A DNA stretch of 64,000 bases from Microcella sp. (GTDB lineage Bacteria; Actinomycetota; Actinomycetes; Actinomycetales; Microbacteriaceae). The DNA lies in assembly GCF_025808395.1 (NCBI RefSeq), contig NZ_CP075524.1:806001-870000 (forward strand). The letters are read 5' to 3'. The translations under genes were made by a program, and so were the position numbers. Shown here piece after piece: positions 34,435 through 43,494 of the stretch (position 1 is its first letter; each line of letters opens with the position of its first letter). Below the pieces are notes generated by a model. That model ran no database searches, was not told the DNA's origin, and saw only the letters and a list, made by a program, of their open reading frames with translations.

Positions 34435-36222
34435 ATGCCTGAACCCCTCGAGAACTACGCCATGATCGGCGACTGCCGCAGCGCCGCGCTCGTCGGACGG
34501 TCGGGTTCGATCGACTGGCTGTGCCTGCCGCGCTTCGACTCGTCGTCAATGTTCGCAAGAATTCTGGGCGATGAGAACCACGGTCATTGGGCTCTGCACC
34601 CGGTCGATGCCGAAGAGTGCGCCGAGCGCCGCTACGACGACGACACCTTCACGCTCATCAGCCGCTGGGTCACCGACACGGGCATCGTCGATGTCATCGA
34701 TCTCATGCCGCATGGCGACGGCGAGGCGAACGTCGTGCGCCGCGTCGTGGGTGTGAGCGGCTCGGTGACGATGCGGCAAGAGCTGCGCGTCAGATTCGAC
34801 TACGCGGGCTCGATGCCGTGGGTGCGGCAAGTGGGCACCGACGACGAGCCGGCGCTCATCGCCATTGCGGGGCCCGATGCGATCATCGTTCGCGGCGTGG
34901 GCTTCACGGCCGTCGATCACGCGCACCGCGCTGAGTTCACGGTGCACGAAGGAGACATCGTCGACACCACGCTCACGTGGTTTCCGTCGCACAAGCAGCC
35001 GCGCGCGCAGCAGTCGGTCGACACGCTCATCGAGACGACCCGCGAGTGGTGGCAGTCGTGGGCACGCGCCGCGATCGCCCCCGGGGCGTACGACGACCAC
35101 GTGCGTCGCTCGTTGCTCGTGCTGCGCGCGCTCACCCACGAATCGACCGGGGGCATTGTCGCGGCGCCGACGACGAGCCTGCCCGAAGAGATCGGCGGGG
35201 TGCGCAATTGGGACTACCGGTATGTGTGGCTGCGCGACGCCGCACTGACCCTCGAGGCGCTCATGCTGCACGGCTATGGCACCGAGGCCGGCGAGTGGCG
35301 CGACTGGCTGCTGCGGGCGATCGCCGGCGACCCGCACGATGTGCAGATCATGTACGGCCTCTCGGGCGAGCGGCGGCTGACCGAGCACGAGCTCTCGAGC
35401 CTGCCCGGCTATGAGGGCTCGAGCCCGGTGCGGGTGGGCAATGCCGCCTACTCGCAGTTTCAGGGCGACATCTTCGGCGAGGTGCTCATCGCTCTCGCTC
35501 AGGCGCGCGAGCTCGGCGTCGAAGAAGACGGCTTCTCGTGGACTCTGCAGAAGCATCTGCTCACCTACATCGCCGAGAACCTCGACCGCGATGACAACGG
35601 CATATGGGAGATTCGTGGCCAGCATCGTCGCTTCACGCACTCTCGCGCCATGATCTGGGCGGCGTTCGATCGGGGAATCGCCGCTGTCGTCGATGGCGGA
35701 CTGCCCGGGCCGGTCGATGAGTGGCGGCGCTGCCGCGACCAGTTGCGTGTCGAGATCGAACGCGACGGAGTCGACCCCGAGGGAGGCTTCTTCGTGCAGC
35801 ACTATGAGACGACCGAGGTCGATGCTTCGCTCTTGCAGCTCGCGCAGATCGGCTTCGTCGACTACGACGATGCCCGCATGCTGGCGACCGTCGCGCAGAT
35901 CGAGAGCACGCTGCTGAGGGATGGCCTTCCTCTGCGCTACCGCACCGAGAGCGGTGTCGACGGCATCGACGGAGACGAGCATCCCTTCATCACCTGCGCG
36001 TTCTGGCTCGTCGAGCAGTATGCGCAGTCGGGGCGCCTCGATGACGCCACCGCGCTCATGGATCGCCTGATCGGCCTCGCGAATGACGTGGGCCTGCTGT
36101 CTGAAGAGTACGACGTCGAGCACCATCGCCACATGGGCAATACTCCGCAGGCGCTGTCGCATCTCTCGCTCGTGCGGGCGGCCGACGCCATCGCGAGCGC
36201 TCGGCAGGGCGCAGCGGCGTGA
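34435..36222 (+). CDS. Glycoside hydrolase family 15 protein (trehalase/glucoamylase-type)
   Basis: A 595-residue cytoplasmic protein. The N-terminal beta domain begins ENYAMIGDCRSAALVGRSGSIDWLCLPRFDS, and the (alpha/alpha)6 catalytic domain carries the family motif WDYRYVWLRDA (about residue 260) and a later EFHEEYDV-type motif (LSEEYDVEHHRHMGNTPQA) with a candidate catalytic Glu. Mycobacterial relatives hydrolyse trehalose. It was not possible to tell trehalase from glucoamylase by eye. Divergent from zwf, so released glucose could feed the pentose phosphate pathway. It overlaps the S4 gene by 4 bp. Confidence 0.85.
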   Translation: MPEPLENYAMIGDCRSAALVGRSGSIDWLCLPRFDSSSMFARILGDENHGHWALHPVDAEECAERRYDDDTFTLISRWVTDTGIVDVIDLMPHGDGEANVVRRVVGVSGSVTMRQELRVRFDYAGSMPWVRQVGTDDEPALIAIAGPDAIIVRGVGFTAVDHAHRAEFTVHEGDIVDTTLTWFPSHKQPRAQQSVDTLIETTREWWQSWARAAIAPGAYDDHVRRSLLVLRALTHESTGGIVAAPTTSLPEEIGGVRNWDYRYVWLRDAALTLEALMLHGYGTEAGEWRDWLLRAIAGDPHDVQIMYGLSGERRLTEHELSSLPGYEGSSPVRVGNAAYSQFQGDIFGEVLIALAQARELGVEEDGFSWTLQKHLLTYIAENLDRDDNGIWEIRGQHRRFTHSRAMIWAAFDRGIAAVVDGGLPGPVDEWRRCRDQLRVEIERDGVDPEGGFFVQHYETTEVDASLLQLAQIGFVDYDDARMLATVAQIESTLLRDGLPLRYRTESGVDGIDGDEHPFITCAFWLVEQYAQSGRLDDATALMDRLIGLANDVGLLSEEYDVEHHRHMGNTPQALSHLSLVRAADAIASARQGAAA

Positions 36223-36620
36223 CCACGGGCGCGGTGCGCGTCGACGCGTACACCTGGGCGATCAGGCTCTACTCGACTCGGTCGGCAGCGACCGCCGCCT
36301 GCAAGGCCGGCCACGTCAAGGTCAACGAGGCCGGGGCCAAGCCAGCACAGGTGGTGCGCATCGGAGATCGGGTGCGCGCCCTCACCCCGGGCGGTGAGCG
36401 CATCGTCGTCGTCACCGGGCTCATCACGAAGCGCACGAGCGCCGCCCTCGCGGCCCTGCACTACGACGACCTCACTCCACCGCCGCCCCCGAGAGAAGAG
36501 CGCCCGGCCCGTGTGGTGCGCGACCGCGGCGCGGGTCGCCCGACGAAGCGCGACCGCAGGCTGATCGAGCGCCTGCGCGGCCGAGACCTGTCGGCCGGCG
36601 ACCCCGGCGAGACCCCCTGA
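36219..36620 (+). CDS. S4-domain RNA-binding protein (Hsp15-like)
   Basis: A 133-residue basic protein with an N-terminal S4 domain (VRVDAYTWAIRLYSTRSAATAACKAGHVKVNE, residues 6-37) and a Pro/Arg-rich tail (PPPPPREERP, RGAGRPTKRDRR). E. coli Hsp15 of this family binds stalled 50S subunits carrying peptidyl-tRNA. The GTG start overlaps the GH15 stop (GTGA), so it is translated together with that gene, though the two functions look unrelated. Confidence 0.85.
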   Translation: MTTGAVRVDAYTWAIRLYSTRSAATAACKAGHVKVNEAGAKPAQVVRIGDRVRALTPGGERIVVVTGLITKRTSAALAALHYDDLTPPPPPREERPARVVRDRGAGRPTKRDRRLIERLRGRDLSAGDPGETP

Positions 36621-36633
36621 GTGCTGGTCTCGG

Positions 36634-37590
36634 CTACGCCAGGCCGAGCGCGGCGAGCGAGTCGCGAATGGTGCCGGCCGAGGCGTGCAGCAGCCTCTCT
36701 TCGTCAGCCGAGAAGGGCACGTCGATGACCCGCGAGACTCCCGAGGCGTCGACGATGCTGGGCACCGAGAGCGCGACCCCGCTCACGCCTCGGTAGTCGG
36801 TGAGCACCGAACTGACGGGCAGCACTGCTCCTTCGTCGTTGAGCACCGCTTCGACGATGCGTGCCCCCGACAGCCCGATCGCGTAGTTCGTGGCGCCTTT
36901 GCCTTCGATGACCTTGTAGGCCGCGGTCTTCACCTCGTGGGCGATGCGGTCGAGCTCTTCGACACTGAGGCTGTCGCCGCTGTCGTCAATCCACTCGCGA
37001 ATCGGAATCGGCCCGATGCGGCTCTGCGACCAGAGCGGAAACTCGCTGTCGCCGTGCTCTCCGACGATCATCGCGTGGATGCTCGAGGCACTGACGCCCA
37101 GGCGCTCAGCCAGGCGCCAGCGCAGTCGTGAGCTATCGAGCACGGTGCCGCTCGAGAACACGCGGCCTGCTGGCAGCCCGCTGAAGCGCTGGGCGGCGAC
37201 CGCGAGCACATCGCACGGGTTGGTCACGAGCACGTAGACCGCGTTCGGCGCGCGCTCGATGAGCTGCGGCATGAGCGATTCGAGAATGCCCACGTTGACG
37301 CCGGCGAGCTCGAGCCTGCTCTGGCCGGGGTGCTGCTTGGCTCCGGCCGTCACCACGACGATGTTCGCCCCGGCGACGACATCGAGATCGGCTCCGCCCG
37401 AGATCGAGCTCGACCCGGTGAACGGAGTGCCGTGCGCGAGATCGAGCACCTCGGCCTCGACCCGTGCGGCGTCGATGTCGTAGAGCACCACTTCGCGGGC
37501 CGAGCCGCGGATGAGCGATGCGTAGGCGAGGGAGGAGCCGACGGCCCCGGCGCCGATGATGGCCAGGCGTGAGTTCTCGATGACAGTCAT
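36634..37590 (-). CDS. ldh: L-lactate dehydrogenase
   Basis: Reduces pyruvate to lactate with NADH. The 318-residue product has the GAGAVGSS nucleotide loop (13-20), the substrate-specificity loop with Gln90 (HPGQSR; Gln marks lactate and Arg would mark malate), the TNPCDVL motif, substrate-binding Arg155, and catalytic His179 in GEHGDSE. All are intact. It lies between two unrelated neighbours, downstream of the HesB-like gene with a 57-bp gap. Confidence 0.95.
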   Translation of the reverse strand: MTVIENSRLAIIGAGAVGSSLAYASLIRGSAREVVLYDIDAARVEAEVLDLAHGTPFTGSSSISGGADLDVVAGANIVVVTAGAKQHPGQSRLELAGVNVGILESLMPQLIERAPNAVYVLVTNPCDVLAVAAQRFSGLPAGRVFSSGTVLDSSRLRWRLAERLGVSASSIHAMIVGEHGDSEFPLWSQSRIGPIPIREWIDDSGDSLSVEELDRIAHEVKTAAYKVIEGKGATNYAIGLSGARIVEAVLNDEGAVLPVSSVLTDYRGVSGVALSVPSIVDASGVSRVIDVPFSADEERLLHASAGTIRDSLAALGLA

Positions 37591-37625
37591 GAGTCAACCC
37601 TGGTCGAAGTCGCAGTGAGGCGCCA

Positions 37626-37658
37626 GGGCCTTCCGGCCCGAAGCCGGTCAGGCCGGCT
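37626..37658 (-). terminator. Two tandem hairpins at the end of the HesB-like gene
   Basis: AGCCGG-N5-CCGGCT (37642-37658) spans the HesB-like stop codon, and GGGCC-TTCC-GGCCC (37626-37639) follows. There is no T tract, so termination is possible but not certain. They separate this gene from ldh. Confidence 0.4.
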
Positions 37659-37935
37659 GGTCACCGATGGCGAAGGTCACCGCTCCCTGCTCGGTCACCT
37701 GGGCGTCGAGAACCTTGGCCTCGAGGGCGATCGAGGCGTTGCTCTCGAGAAACACCCTGGCCCCACCGGATTCGACGACCTGATCGCCCGGCTCGGGCGA
37801 AGCGCTCACGGCGACGGCGAACTGCGTCGAATCGGGCCCGCCGCTGTCGATGCGCAGGCCCGCACTCTGCGGGTCGGCCTCACGGGCGACGAGGTTCTCG
37901 ATGACGGTGCTGGCGGTCTCGGTCAGTACGAGCAT
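37648..37935 (-). CDS. HesB/IscA-like protein lacking all cysteines
   Basis: A 95-residue protein with the HesB/IscA fold pattern: LTETASTVIENLV at the start, GLRIDSGGP, then a VVESGGARVFLESNASIALEAKVLD hairpin region (the fold's usual 'VFVD..S...L.G...D' stretch). The three Cys that bind Fe or Fe-S in IscA are all absent; the protein contains no Cys at all. It cannot act as a standard scaffold. It is divergent from the persulfide fusion gene across 220 bp. A degenerate relative with a structural or other role is likely. Confidence 0.7.
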   Translation of the reverse strand: MLVLTETASTVIENLVAREADPQSAGLRIDSGGPDSTQFAVAVSASPEPGDQVVESGGARVFLESNASIALEAKVLDAQVTEQGAVTFAIGDQPA

Positions 37936-38154
37936 GGTGAGCTCTCTTTCTCTCGTGTCAGCGGAATCGCACGTGCCGATCGGGCACATGAGCGGGCCAC
38001 GATGCCGCAGTCGGCTCGATGCTTCAACCGTTGCGCGTGCTCTTTGCGGTGTTTGCCAGGTTCGGCGGGCGCCAGTCTCCGGGCCTTTCAGCTCTACCTC
38101 GAGCTCTGTGCGGCGACCTAGCCTGACACCACCACCCACTGTCAGGAGTCTCTC

Positions 38155-40659
38155 GTGAAGCTTGTCGTCGTCGGCGGAGTCGCCGCCGGAGCATCCATCG
38201 CCGCTCGCGCACGCCGCCTCGACGAATTCGCCGAGATCATCGTGCTCGAGCGCGGCCACCATGTGTCGTTCGCCAACTGCGGCCTGCCGTATCACATCGG
38301 CGGTGTCATCACCGATCGCAGCCGGCTGCTCGTGCAGACTCCTCAGAGCCTCCGCGAGGCGCTCGATCTCGACGTGCGCATCGGGCAGGAGGTCGTGGGC
38401 ATCGATCGCGAAAACAAGACCGTCACGGTGCGCCGCGTCGATGACGGCACCGAGTACACCGAATCGTACGACGCCCTCGCGCTGACCCCCGGAGCAGAAG
38501 CGCTGCGCCCGCCGATCACCGGCATCGACCTGCCCGGAGTGCACGTGCTGCGCCGCATGGGCGACATGGACCAGATCAAGGCGCACCTCGATGGGCTGCT
38601 CGCCGAGGCGGCGGCCGGCACGCGCGGTGCGGTTCGCGCTGTCGTCATCGGCGCGGGCTACATCGGCCTCGAGATGGCCGAGAACCTGCGCCACCGCGGT
38701 GCCGACGTCGACGTCGTCGAACTCGCCGACCAGATTCTTCCGCCCATCGACCACGAGCTGTCGGTGCCCGTCGAGACGCATCTGCGCAGTCGAGGCGTCA
38801 CCGTGCACCTCGAGACGGGCGCGGCCGCACTGCGTGACGCGGCGGGCGGTCTCGATGTCGAGCTCACCAACCACACCGTGCTGCACGCCGACCTCGTCAT
38901 TCTCTCTGCAGGAGTTCGACCGAACTCGCACCTCGCCCGCGAAGCAGGTCTCGAGATCGGTGAACGCGGCGGCATCGTCGTCGACACGCACATGCGCACG
39001 AGTGACCCGCACATCTGGGCGGCGGGAGACGTCGTCGAAACACCGAACACCGTGCTGCCCGGGTCGTGGCTCGCACCGCTCGCGGGCCCCGCGAACCGGC
39101 AGGCCCGCGTTGCCGCCGAGAACATCTGCGGCCGTGACACCGAGTACCGCTCGACCCAGGGCACCTCGATCGTCAAGGTCTTCGACATGGTCGCCGGGGG
39201 CACTGGCGCGACCGAGCGGCAGTTGCGCGCTGCGGGCATCGAGCACCGTGCCGTTCACGTGCATCCCTCGGGCCACGCCGGCTACTACCCGGGCACCGCG
39301 ATGATGCACCTCAAGGTGCTCTTCGACCCGACGACGGGTCGCGTGCTGGGCGGTCAGGCTGCGGGCTTCGACGGCATCGATAAGCGCATCGACGTGCTCG
39401 CGACTGCGGTGCGCAACAACCTCACCGTCTTCGATCTCGAAGAGCTCGAGCTCGCCTACGCTCCCCCGTTCGGCTCGGCGAAAGACCCCATCAACATGGC
39501 GGGCTTCGTCGCCGCGAACGTCGTGCGCGGCGATCTCGACCTCTGGTATGCCGAGAACTACCCGGCGGCGGTCGAGGGTGCGCGCATCATCGACGTGCGC
39601 ACGGCCGAAGAGTTCAGCATCTGGCACCTGCCCGGCGCCGAGAATGTGCCGCTCGATACCCTGCGAACCGCAAGCGTCGACTGGGATACGAGCACGCCGA
39701 TTCGTCTCTACTGCGCTGTCGGGTTCCGCTCGTACCTCGCCTACCGCTCGTTGCGCCAGCGCGGCTTCACCGACCTGAAGACGCTCTCGGGCGGCTCGAC
39801 GACCTTCCGTGCGTGGCACCAGCTCGATGACGCCGATGATCCTGTGCAGCGTGCGCCGATGGAGAACTACGCAGAGGGGCACTCGCTGTTCGCGCTCGCC
39901 CCGACCGGCATCGGAGCATCCATCGATCTCGATGTCACCGGCCTCGCCTGCCCTGGCCCGATCATGAAGCTCGCCGAAGCGGCGACCGCGGCCTCAGCAG
40001 GCGATGAGATCACCATCCACGTGAGCGACCCCGGATTCGCGGCGGATGCTCCTGCCTGGGTCAAGCGCAATGGCCACGAACTGGTCTCGATCGAGCCGGA
40101 GGGGCCAGGCTATGTGGCCGTCATCCGCAAGGGCGGCGCCGGCGCGATGGCGTCGGCACGACCCGTACACGGCGCCACCGTCGCGGGGCCGGGCAAGAAC
40201 TCGTTCGTGGTGTTCTCGGGCGACCTCGACAAGGTGCTCGCCTCGATGATCATCGCCAACGGCGCACTGGCGATGGGCGAGCAGGTGTCGATGTTCTTCA
40301 CCTTCTGGGGGCTCAATGCGCTGCGGCGCGAGCAGCCGCCGAAGCGCCAGAAGAAGCTCATCGATCGCATGTTCGGCATGATGATGCCCTCAGGAGCCGA
40401 CGATCTGCCGCTGTCGACCATGAACATGGCCGGTATGGGCCCGGTCATGATCAAGAACGTCATGAAGCAGCACAGTGTTCCGACCCTGCCCGAGCTGATC
40501 GCCTCGGCTCAGGCAGGAGGCGCCAGGCTCATCGGGTGCACCATGACGATGGACCTGCTGGGCATCGCGCACAGCGACCTCATCGATGGCGTCGAACTCG
40601 GCGGAGTCGCCACGTTCTTGGGCGAAGCCTCAGAATCGACCACCACGCTGTTCATCTAG
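38155..40659 (+). CDS. Four-domain persulfide protein: CoA-disulfide reductase + rhodanese + TusA + DsrE-like
   Basis: The 834-residue protein joins four sulfur-handling modules. Residues 1 to about 450 are a flavin disulfide reductase of the CoADR/Npsr type (GGVAAGASIAAR FAD loop; active Cys42 in SFANCGLP; second GAGYIGLE loop; AAGDVVE). About 460-560 is a rhodanese with a Cys near 520 (RLYCAVGFRS). About 590-660 is a TusA domain with the CPGP motif near 599. The last 160 residues are a DsrE/DsrF-like domain with a Cys near 795 (GCTMTMDLLG). It probably reduces polysulfide or CoA-persulfide and relays sulfane sulfur. GTG start after a GGAG site. Confidence 0.9.
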   Translation: MKLVVVGGVAAGASIAARARRLDEFAEIIVLERGHHVSFANCGLPYHIGGVITDRSRLLVQTPQSLREALDLDVRIGQEVVGIDRENKTVTVRRVDDGTEYTESYDALALTPGAEALRPPITGIDLPGVHVLRRMGDMDQIKAHLDGLLAEAAAGTRGAVRAVVIGAGYIGLEMAENLRHRGADVDVVELADQILPPIDHELSVPVETHLRSRGVTVHLETGAAALRDAAGGLDVELTNHTVLHADLVILSAGVRPNSHLAREAGLEIGERGGIVVDTHMRTSDPHIWAAGDVVETPNTVLPGSWLAPLAGPANRQARVAAENICGRDTEYRSTQGTSIVKVFDMVAGGTGATERQLRAAGIEHRAVHVHPSGHAGYYPGTAMMHLKVLFDPTTGRVLGGQAAGFDGIDKRIDVLATAVRNNLTVFDLEELELAYAPPFGSAKDPINMAGFVAANVVRGDLDLWYAENYPAAVEGARIIDVRTAEEFSIWHLPGAENVPLDTLRTASVDWDTSTPIRLYCAVGFRSYLAYRSLRQRGFTDLKTLSGGSTTFRAWHQLDDADDPVQRAPMENYAEGHSLFALAPTGIGASIDLDVTGLACPGPIMKLAEAATAASAGDEITIHVSDPGFAADAPAWVKRNGHELVSIEPEGPGYVAVIRKGGAGAMASARPVHGATVAGPGKNSFVVFSGDLDKVLASMIIANGALAMGEQVSMFFTFWGLNALRREQPPKRQKKLIDRMFGMMMPSGADDLPLSTMNMAGMGPVMIKNVMKQHSVPTLPELIASAQAGGARLIGCTMTMDLLGIAHSDLIDGVELGGVATFLGEASESTTTLFI

Positions 40660-40669
40660 CGAGGTCATC

Positions 40670-40675
40670 TAGCAT
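40670..40675 (+). promoter_or_regulatory. -10 element (TAGCAT), leaderless start
   Basis: TAGCAT ends 6 nt before the ATG of the four-helix membrane protein gene, directly after the persulfide gene stop. Confidence 0.4.
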
Positions 40676-40681
40676 CGGGGC

Positions 40682-41356
40682 ATGACCGATGCTGATGATC
40701 GCGCGCTGCAGCCCGAGGTACCCGTCGCGGGAATGCCCACGCGGTCGGGATCGGTCGCCCGCACGCTGCTGCTCGCGGCACTCATCGCCACGGCGCTCAT
40801 GGCACTCGCCTTTCAGTTCGGCATCGGCGACACCGTCATCAATCGCCCTGGCGAGCTGACGCTGCTGCTCGTCGACATCGCCCCGGCGCTCTGGTTCGGC
40901 GCTGCGGCAGTCCTGCTCACCATCTTTCGCTGGCAGACGATCGATCAGCGGTTCCGCTGGGTGCTGCTCGCCGCTGTCGCCTCGGTCGTCGTCTCATTGA
41001 TCGTGCGGCTGACCCTGTTCGGCCAGTCGTGGCTCGCGGCGCTGCTCGAGCCCTTCACGCTCGGGTTTCTCGTCGTCGTGGCGAGCGCCGTGGCCTTCAC
41101 GCGCACGCGAGTACGCCGCCTCGCGCGGGGAACAGACGCCGGCATCACGATCACCGGCATCGGGCTGGGGTTCGCCGTCGTCGGCGTCGGCGTCGCGATC
41201 GGCTCGCTGCGGGTCGGCCTCGTCGGCCCACCGGTGCCCCCCGGTGCGGTATCTCGCTACGTCGACTTCGATGCCACCACCGGGCTGCTGATCTCGGCCA
41301 CACTCGTCATGGTGGCGGCACTGCTCTGGCTCACCGACCGCACGCGCAATCGATGA
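40682..41356 (+). CDS. Polytopic membrane protein of unknown function
   Basis: A 224-residue protein with six predicted membrane segments (about residues 27-47, 60-80, 95-115, 118-138, 150-172 and 197-215), short loops and an N-terminal acidic tail. No motif that names a family was recognised. It is followed by, and overlaps by 4 bp (ATGA), the GlcD-like oxidase gene, so the two are coupled; a role as a membrane partner of that oxidase is possible but unproven. Confidence 0.7.
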   Translation: MTDADDRALQPEVPVAGMPTRSGSVARTLLLAALIATALMALAFQFGIGDTVINRPGELTLLLVDIAPALWFGAAAVLLTIFRWQTIDQRFRWVLLAAVASVVVSLIVRLTLFGQSWLAALLEPFTLGFLVVVASAVAFTRTRVRRLARGTDAGITITGIGLGFAVVGVGVAIGSLRVGLVGPPVPPGAVSRYVDFDATTGLLISATLVMVAALLWLTDRTRNR

Positions 41357-42708
41357 GCGACATCGTCGCGCTGCTGCGCGCCCGACTGGGCGACGCCGTG
41401 TCGATCGAACCTCGAGACCTCGACCTCGCGCGAAGCGACAAGTCGGGTCAGCGCACCGCTCATGCTCCCCTGGCGATCGTCTCAGCCAGAACCGTCGACG
41501 ACGTGCAGGCCACGATGCGCATCGCCTACGAGCAACGAGTAGCCGTCGTGCCCCGCGGTGCGGGCACGGGGCTCAGCGGCGGCGCCATGGCGAGCCGTGG
41601 TGAGATCGTGCTGTCGACCACCGAGATGACGCGCATCGTCGAGATCGACGAGGCAGACCAGGTGGCCGTCGTCGAGCCGGGCATCCTGAACGGCGACCTG
41701 AACCGGGCGCTCGAACCGCTGGGGCTGCGGTGGGCTCCTGATCCCGCAAGCCGAGCCATCTCGACCGTCGGCGGCAACATCGCCACCAACGCCGGCGGCC
41801 TGCTGTGCGCGAAGTACGGCGTCACCCGCGAAGCCGTGTTGGGCCTGGATGTCGTGCTCGCCGACGGCGCGCTCATGCGCCTCGGGCATCGCACGATCAA
41901 GGGCGTGACAGGGCTCGACCTCACCGCGCTCATGATCGGCTCTGAGGGCACACTGGGGGTCATCGTCGGGGCCACACTGAAGCTGACACCGATTCCGCCA
42001 GGAACGGTGGCGACGATCGGCGCCTACTTCTCGTCGATCGAGCACGCGGCCGCCGCGTCGGCGGCCATCACCGCCGCACGACTGCGACCCGCCGTCATGG
42101 AGCTCGTCGACGAGCTGGCGCTCGCGAGCATTCTGCAGCACCTCGGGCTCGCCGCGCGGGCGCCAGGCAGTGCGCACCTGCTCGTGCAGACCGACGGCGA
42201 CGCGGCCGAAGACGAGGCCCGTGCCGCCCTCGCCATCATCGCCGCGCACGGAGGCGCAGCGAGCATGACGACCGACCGGGTCGACGGCGAGGCGATGCTC
42301 GCCGTGCGCCGTGCGATGCACCCGGCGATGGAGGCTCTCGGCACCGTGCTCATCGAAGACGTCGCGGTGCCTCGCTCGCGACTGGCCGACATGTTCGCGG
42401 CGATTCGTGCCATCGGCGAGCGGCACGGCATCGCGATTGCGACCGTCGCGCACGCCGGAGACGGCAATCTGCACCCCAACCTGGTCTACACCGGCGACGA
42501 GGTGCCCGACGTCGTGTGGGCGGCCGCGGGAGAGCTGTTCGAGGCCGCGCTGGCGCTCGGGGGCACGCTGACCGGCGAGCACGGCATCGGCACGCTCAAG
42601 CGTCGTTGGCTCGCCGACGAGCTCGGCGATGATCAAGTCGCCCTGCAGCAGCGCGTGAAGGCCGCATTCGACCCCCGAGGCATTCTGAACCCCGGAAAGG
42701 TGTTCTAG
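41353..42708 (+). CDS. FAD-linked oxidase, GlcD/D-lactate dehydrogenase type
   Basis: A 451-residue protein of the FAD_binding_4 / FAD-oxidase C superfamily. The N-terminal part shows the FAD-binding stretch VVPRGAGTGLSGGA (about residues 64-77) and STVGGNIATNAGGLLCAKYGVT, and the C-terminal part has the substrate/flavin motif HAGDGNLHPN and LTGEHGIGTLKRRW. It probably oxidises glycolate or D-lactate. GlcE and GlcF partners are absent here. Start overlaps the preceding membrane-protein gene; stop overlaps the convergent spermidine-synthase-like gene. Confidence 0.9.
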   Translation: MSDIVALLRARLGDAVSIEPRDLDLARSDKSGQRTAHAPLAIVSARTVDDVQATMRIAYEQRVAVVPRGAGTGLSGGAMASRGEIVLSTTEMTRIVEIDEADQVAVVEPGILNGDLNRALEPLGLRWAPDPASRAISTVGGNIATNAGGLLCAKYGVTREAVLGLDVVLADGALMRLGHRTIKGVTGLDLTALMIGSEGTLGVIVGATLKLTPIPPGTVATIGAYFSSIEHAAAASAAITAARLRPAVMELVDELALASILQHLGLAARAPGSAHLLVQTDGDAAEDEARAALAIIAAHGGAASMTTDRVDGEAMLAVRRAMHPAMEALGTVLIEDVAVPRSRLADMFAAIRAIGERHGIAIATVAHAGDGNLHPNLVYTGDEVPDVVWAAAGELFEAALALGGTLTGEHGIGTLKRRWLADELGDDQVALQQRVKAAFDPRGILNPGKVF

Positions 42709-43421
42709 GCCGCCATCGAAGCGACGTAGACGCCATTGCGCGAGCGACCCCCGGTGACCGGGTTGTCGAACTCGACCGTGTGACCCTCGACAGTCGAGAA
42801 GACGTCGCGCAGCACCTGCAGAAACGACTCGGCTGGCGGATCATCAGACCACAGCGCGAAGACCCCTTCTGGTCGCAGATGGCGGGCGAGCCTGCGCAGG
42901 CCCTGCGCAGAGTAGAGGTCGGCGTGCGACGGGTCGAGGGTGAAGTCGGGAGTGTGATCGACATCGAGAAGGATCACGTCGATCTGGCGCGCGATGGCAG
43001 CGTGGGCGCCGGGTTCGCCGCGCATGACGGCGAAGAAGTCAGCATGCACGAGCCGGGTGCGGTCGTCATCGACCAGTCGTGCACTGACCGGCAGCAGTCG
43101 TCGTTCGTGCCACGAGATCACCTCGGGCAGAGCGTCGACCACCACGAGCCTGCCGACTCGATCGTCGTCGAGGGCTGCGACCGCGGTGTACCCGAGGCCG
43201 AGCCCGCCCACGACCACCTCGAGCGGCCCCGGCCCGGTGCTCGCGGCGAGCCCGAGGCGAGCAAGCTCGACCTCGGCGACGGTGAAGAGACTCGACATGA
43301 GGTACTCGTCCCCGAGCTTGACCTCGTAGACCTCGGCGTCGACCGCGGCGACATGCCGCCGGCGTAGCGTCAACTCGCCCATGGGCGTCGACTCGAAGGC
43401 GAGTTCTTCGAATCTCATCAT
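42705..43421 (-). CDS. Spermidine-synthase-like SAM-dependent protein
   Basis: A 238-residue protein with the Rossmann SAM/dcSAM loop VVVGGLGLGYTAVAAL (about residues 69-84), VVVDALPEVISWHE and a LLDVDHTPDF motif followed by YSAQGLRRLARHLRPEGVFALWSD, as in spermidine-synthase relatives. It is shorter than true SpeE and no polyamine gene is nearby, so the substrate is uncertain. Start at 43421 is supported by TAGCCT ending 6 nt upstream (the second Met is at 43418). Confidence 0.78.
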   Translation of the reverse strand: MMRFEELAFESTPMGELTLRRRHVAAVDAEVYEVKLGDEYLMSSLFTVAEVELARLGLAASTGPGPLEVVVGGLGLGYTAVAALDDDRVGRLVVVDALPEVISWHERRLLPVSARLVDDDRTRLVHADFFAVMRGEPGAHAAIARQIDVILLDVDHTPDFTLDPSHADLYSAQGLRRLARHLRPEGVFALWSDDPPAESFLQVLRDVFSTVEGHTVEFDNPVTGGRSRNGVYVASMAA

Positions 43422-43427
43422 CGGGCC

Positions 43428-43433
43428 AGGCTA
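43428..43433 (-). promoter_or_regulatory. -10 element (TAGCCT), leaderless start
   Basis: In the minus direction TAGCCT ends 6 nt before the first ATG of the spermidine-synthase-like gene. Confidence 0.45.
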
Positions 43434-43494
43434 GCCCGTCTGCATCAGGGTGCTACGGTTCAGGGCTGGCTACCGCCGGCGGCGAAGGAGCACC

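Noticed and set aside
34546..36162. A 538-residue minus frame opposite the GH15 gene
   Set aside because: The GH15 motifs on the plus strand are intact; the antisense frame is low-complexity and lacks a start signal.
37648..39882. A 744-residue minus frame opposite the persulfide fusion
   Set aside because: Only its last 95 residues are a plausible protein (the HesB-like gene). The rest is the antisense image of the flavin reductase domain.
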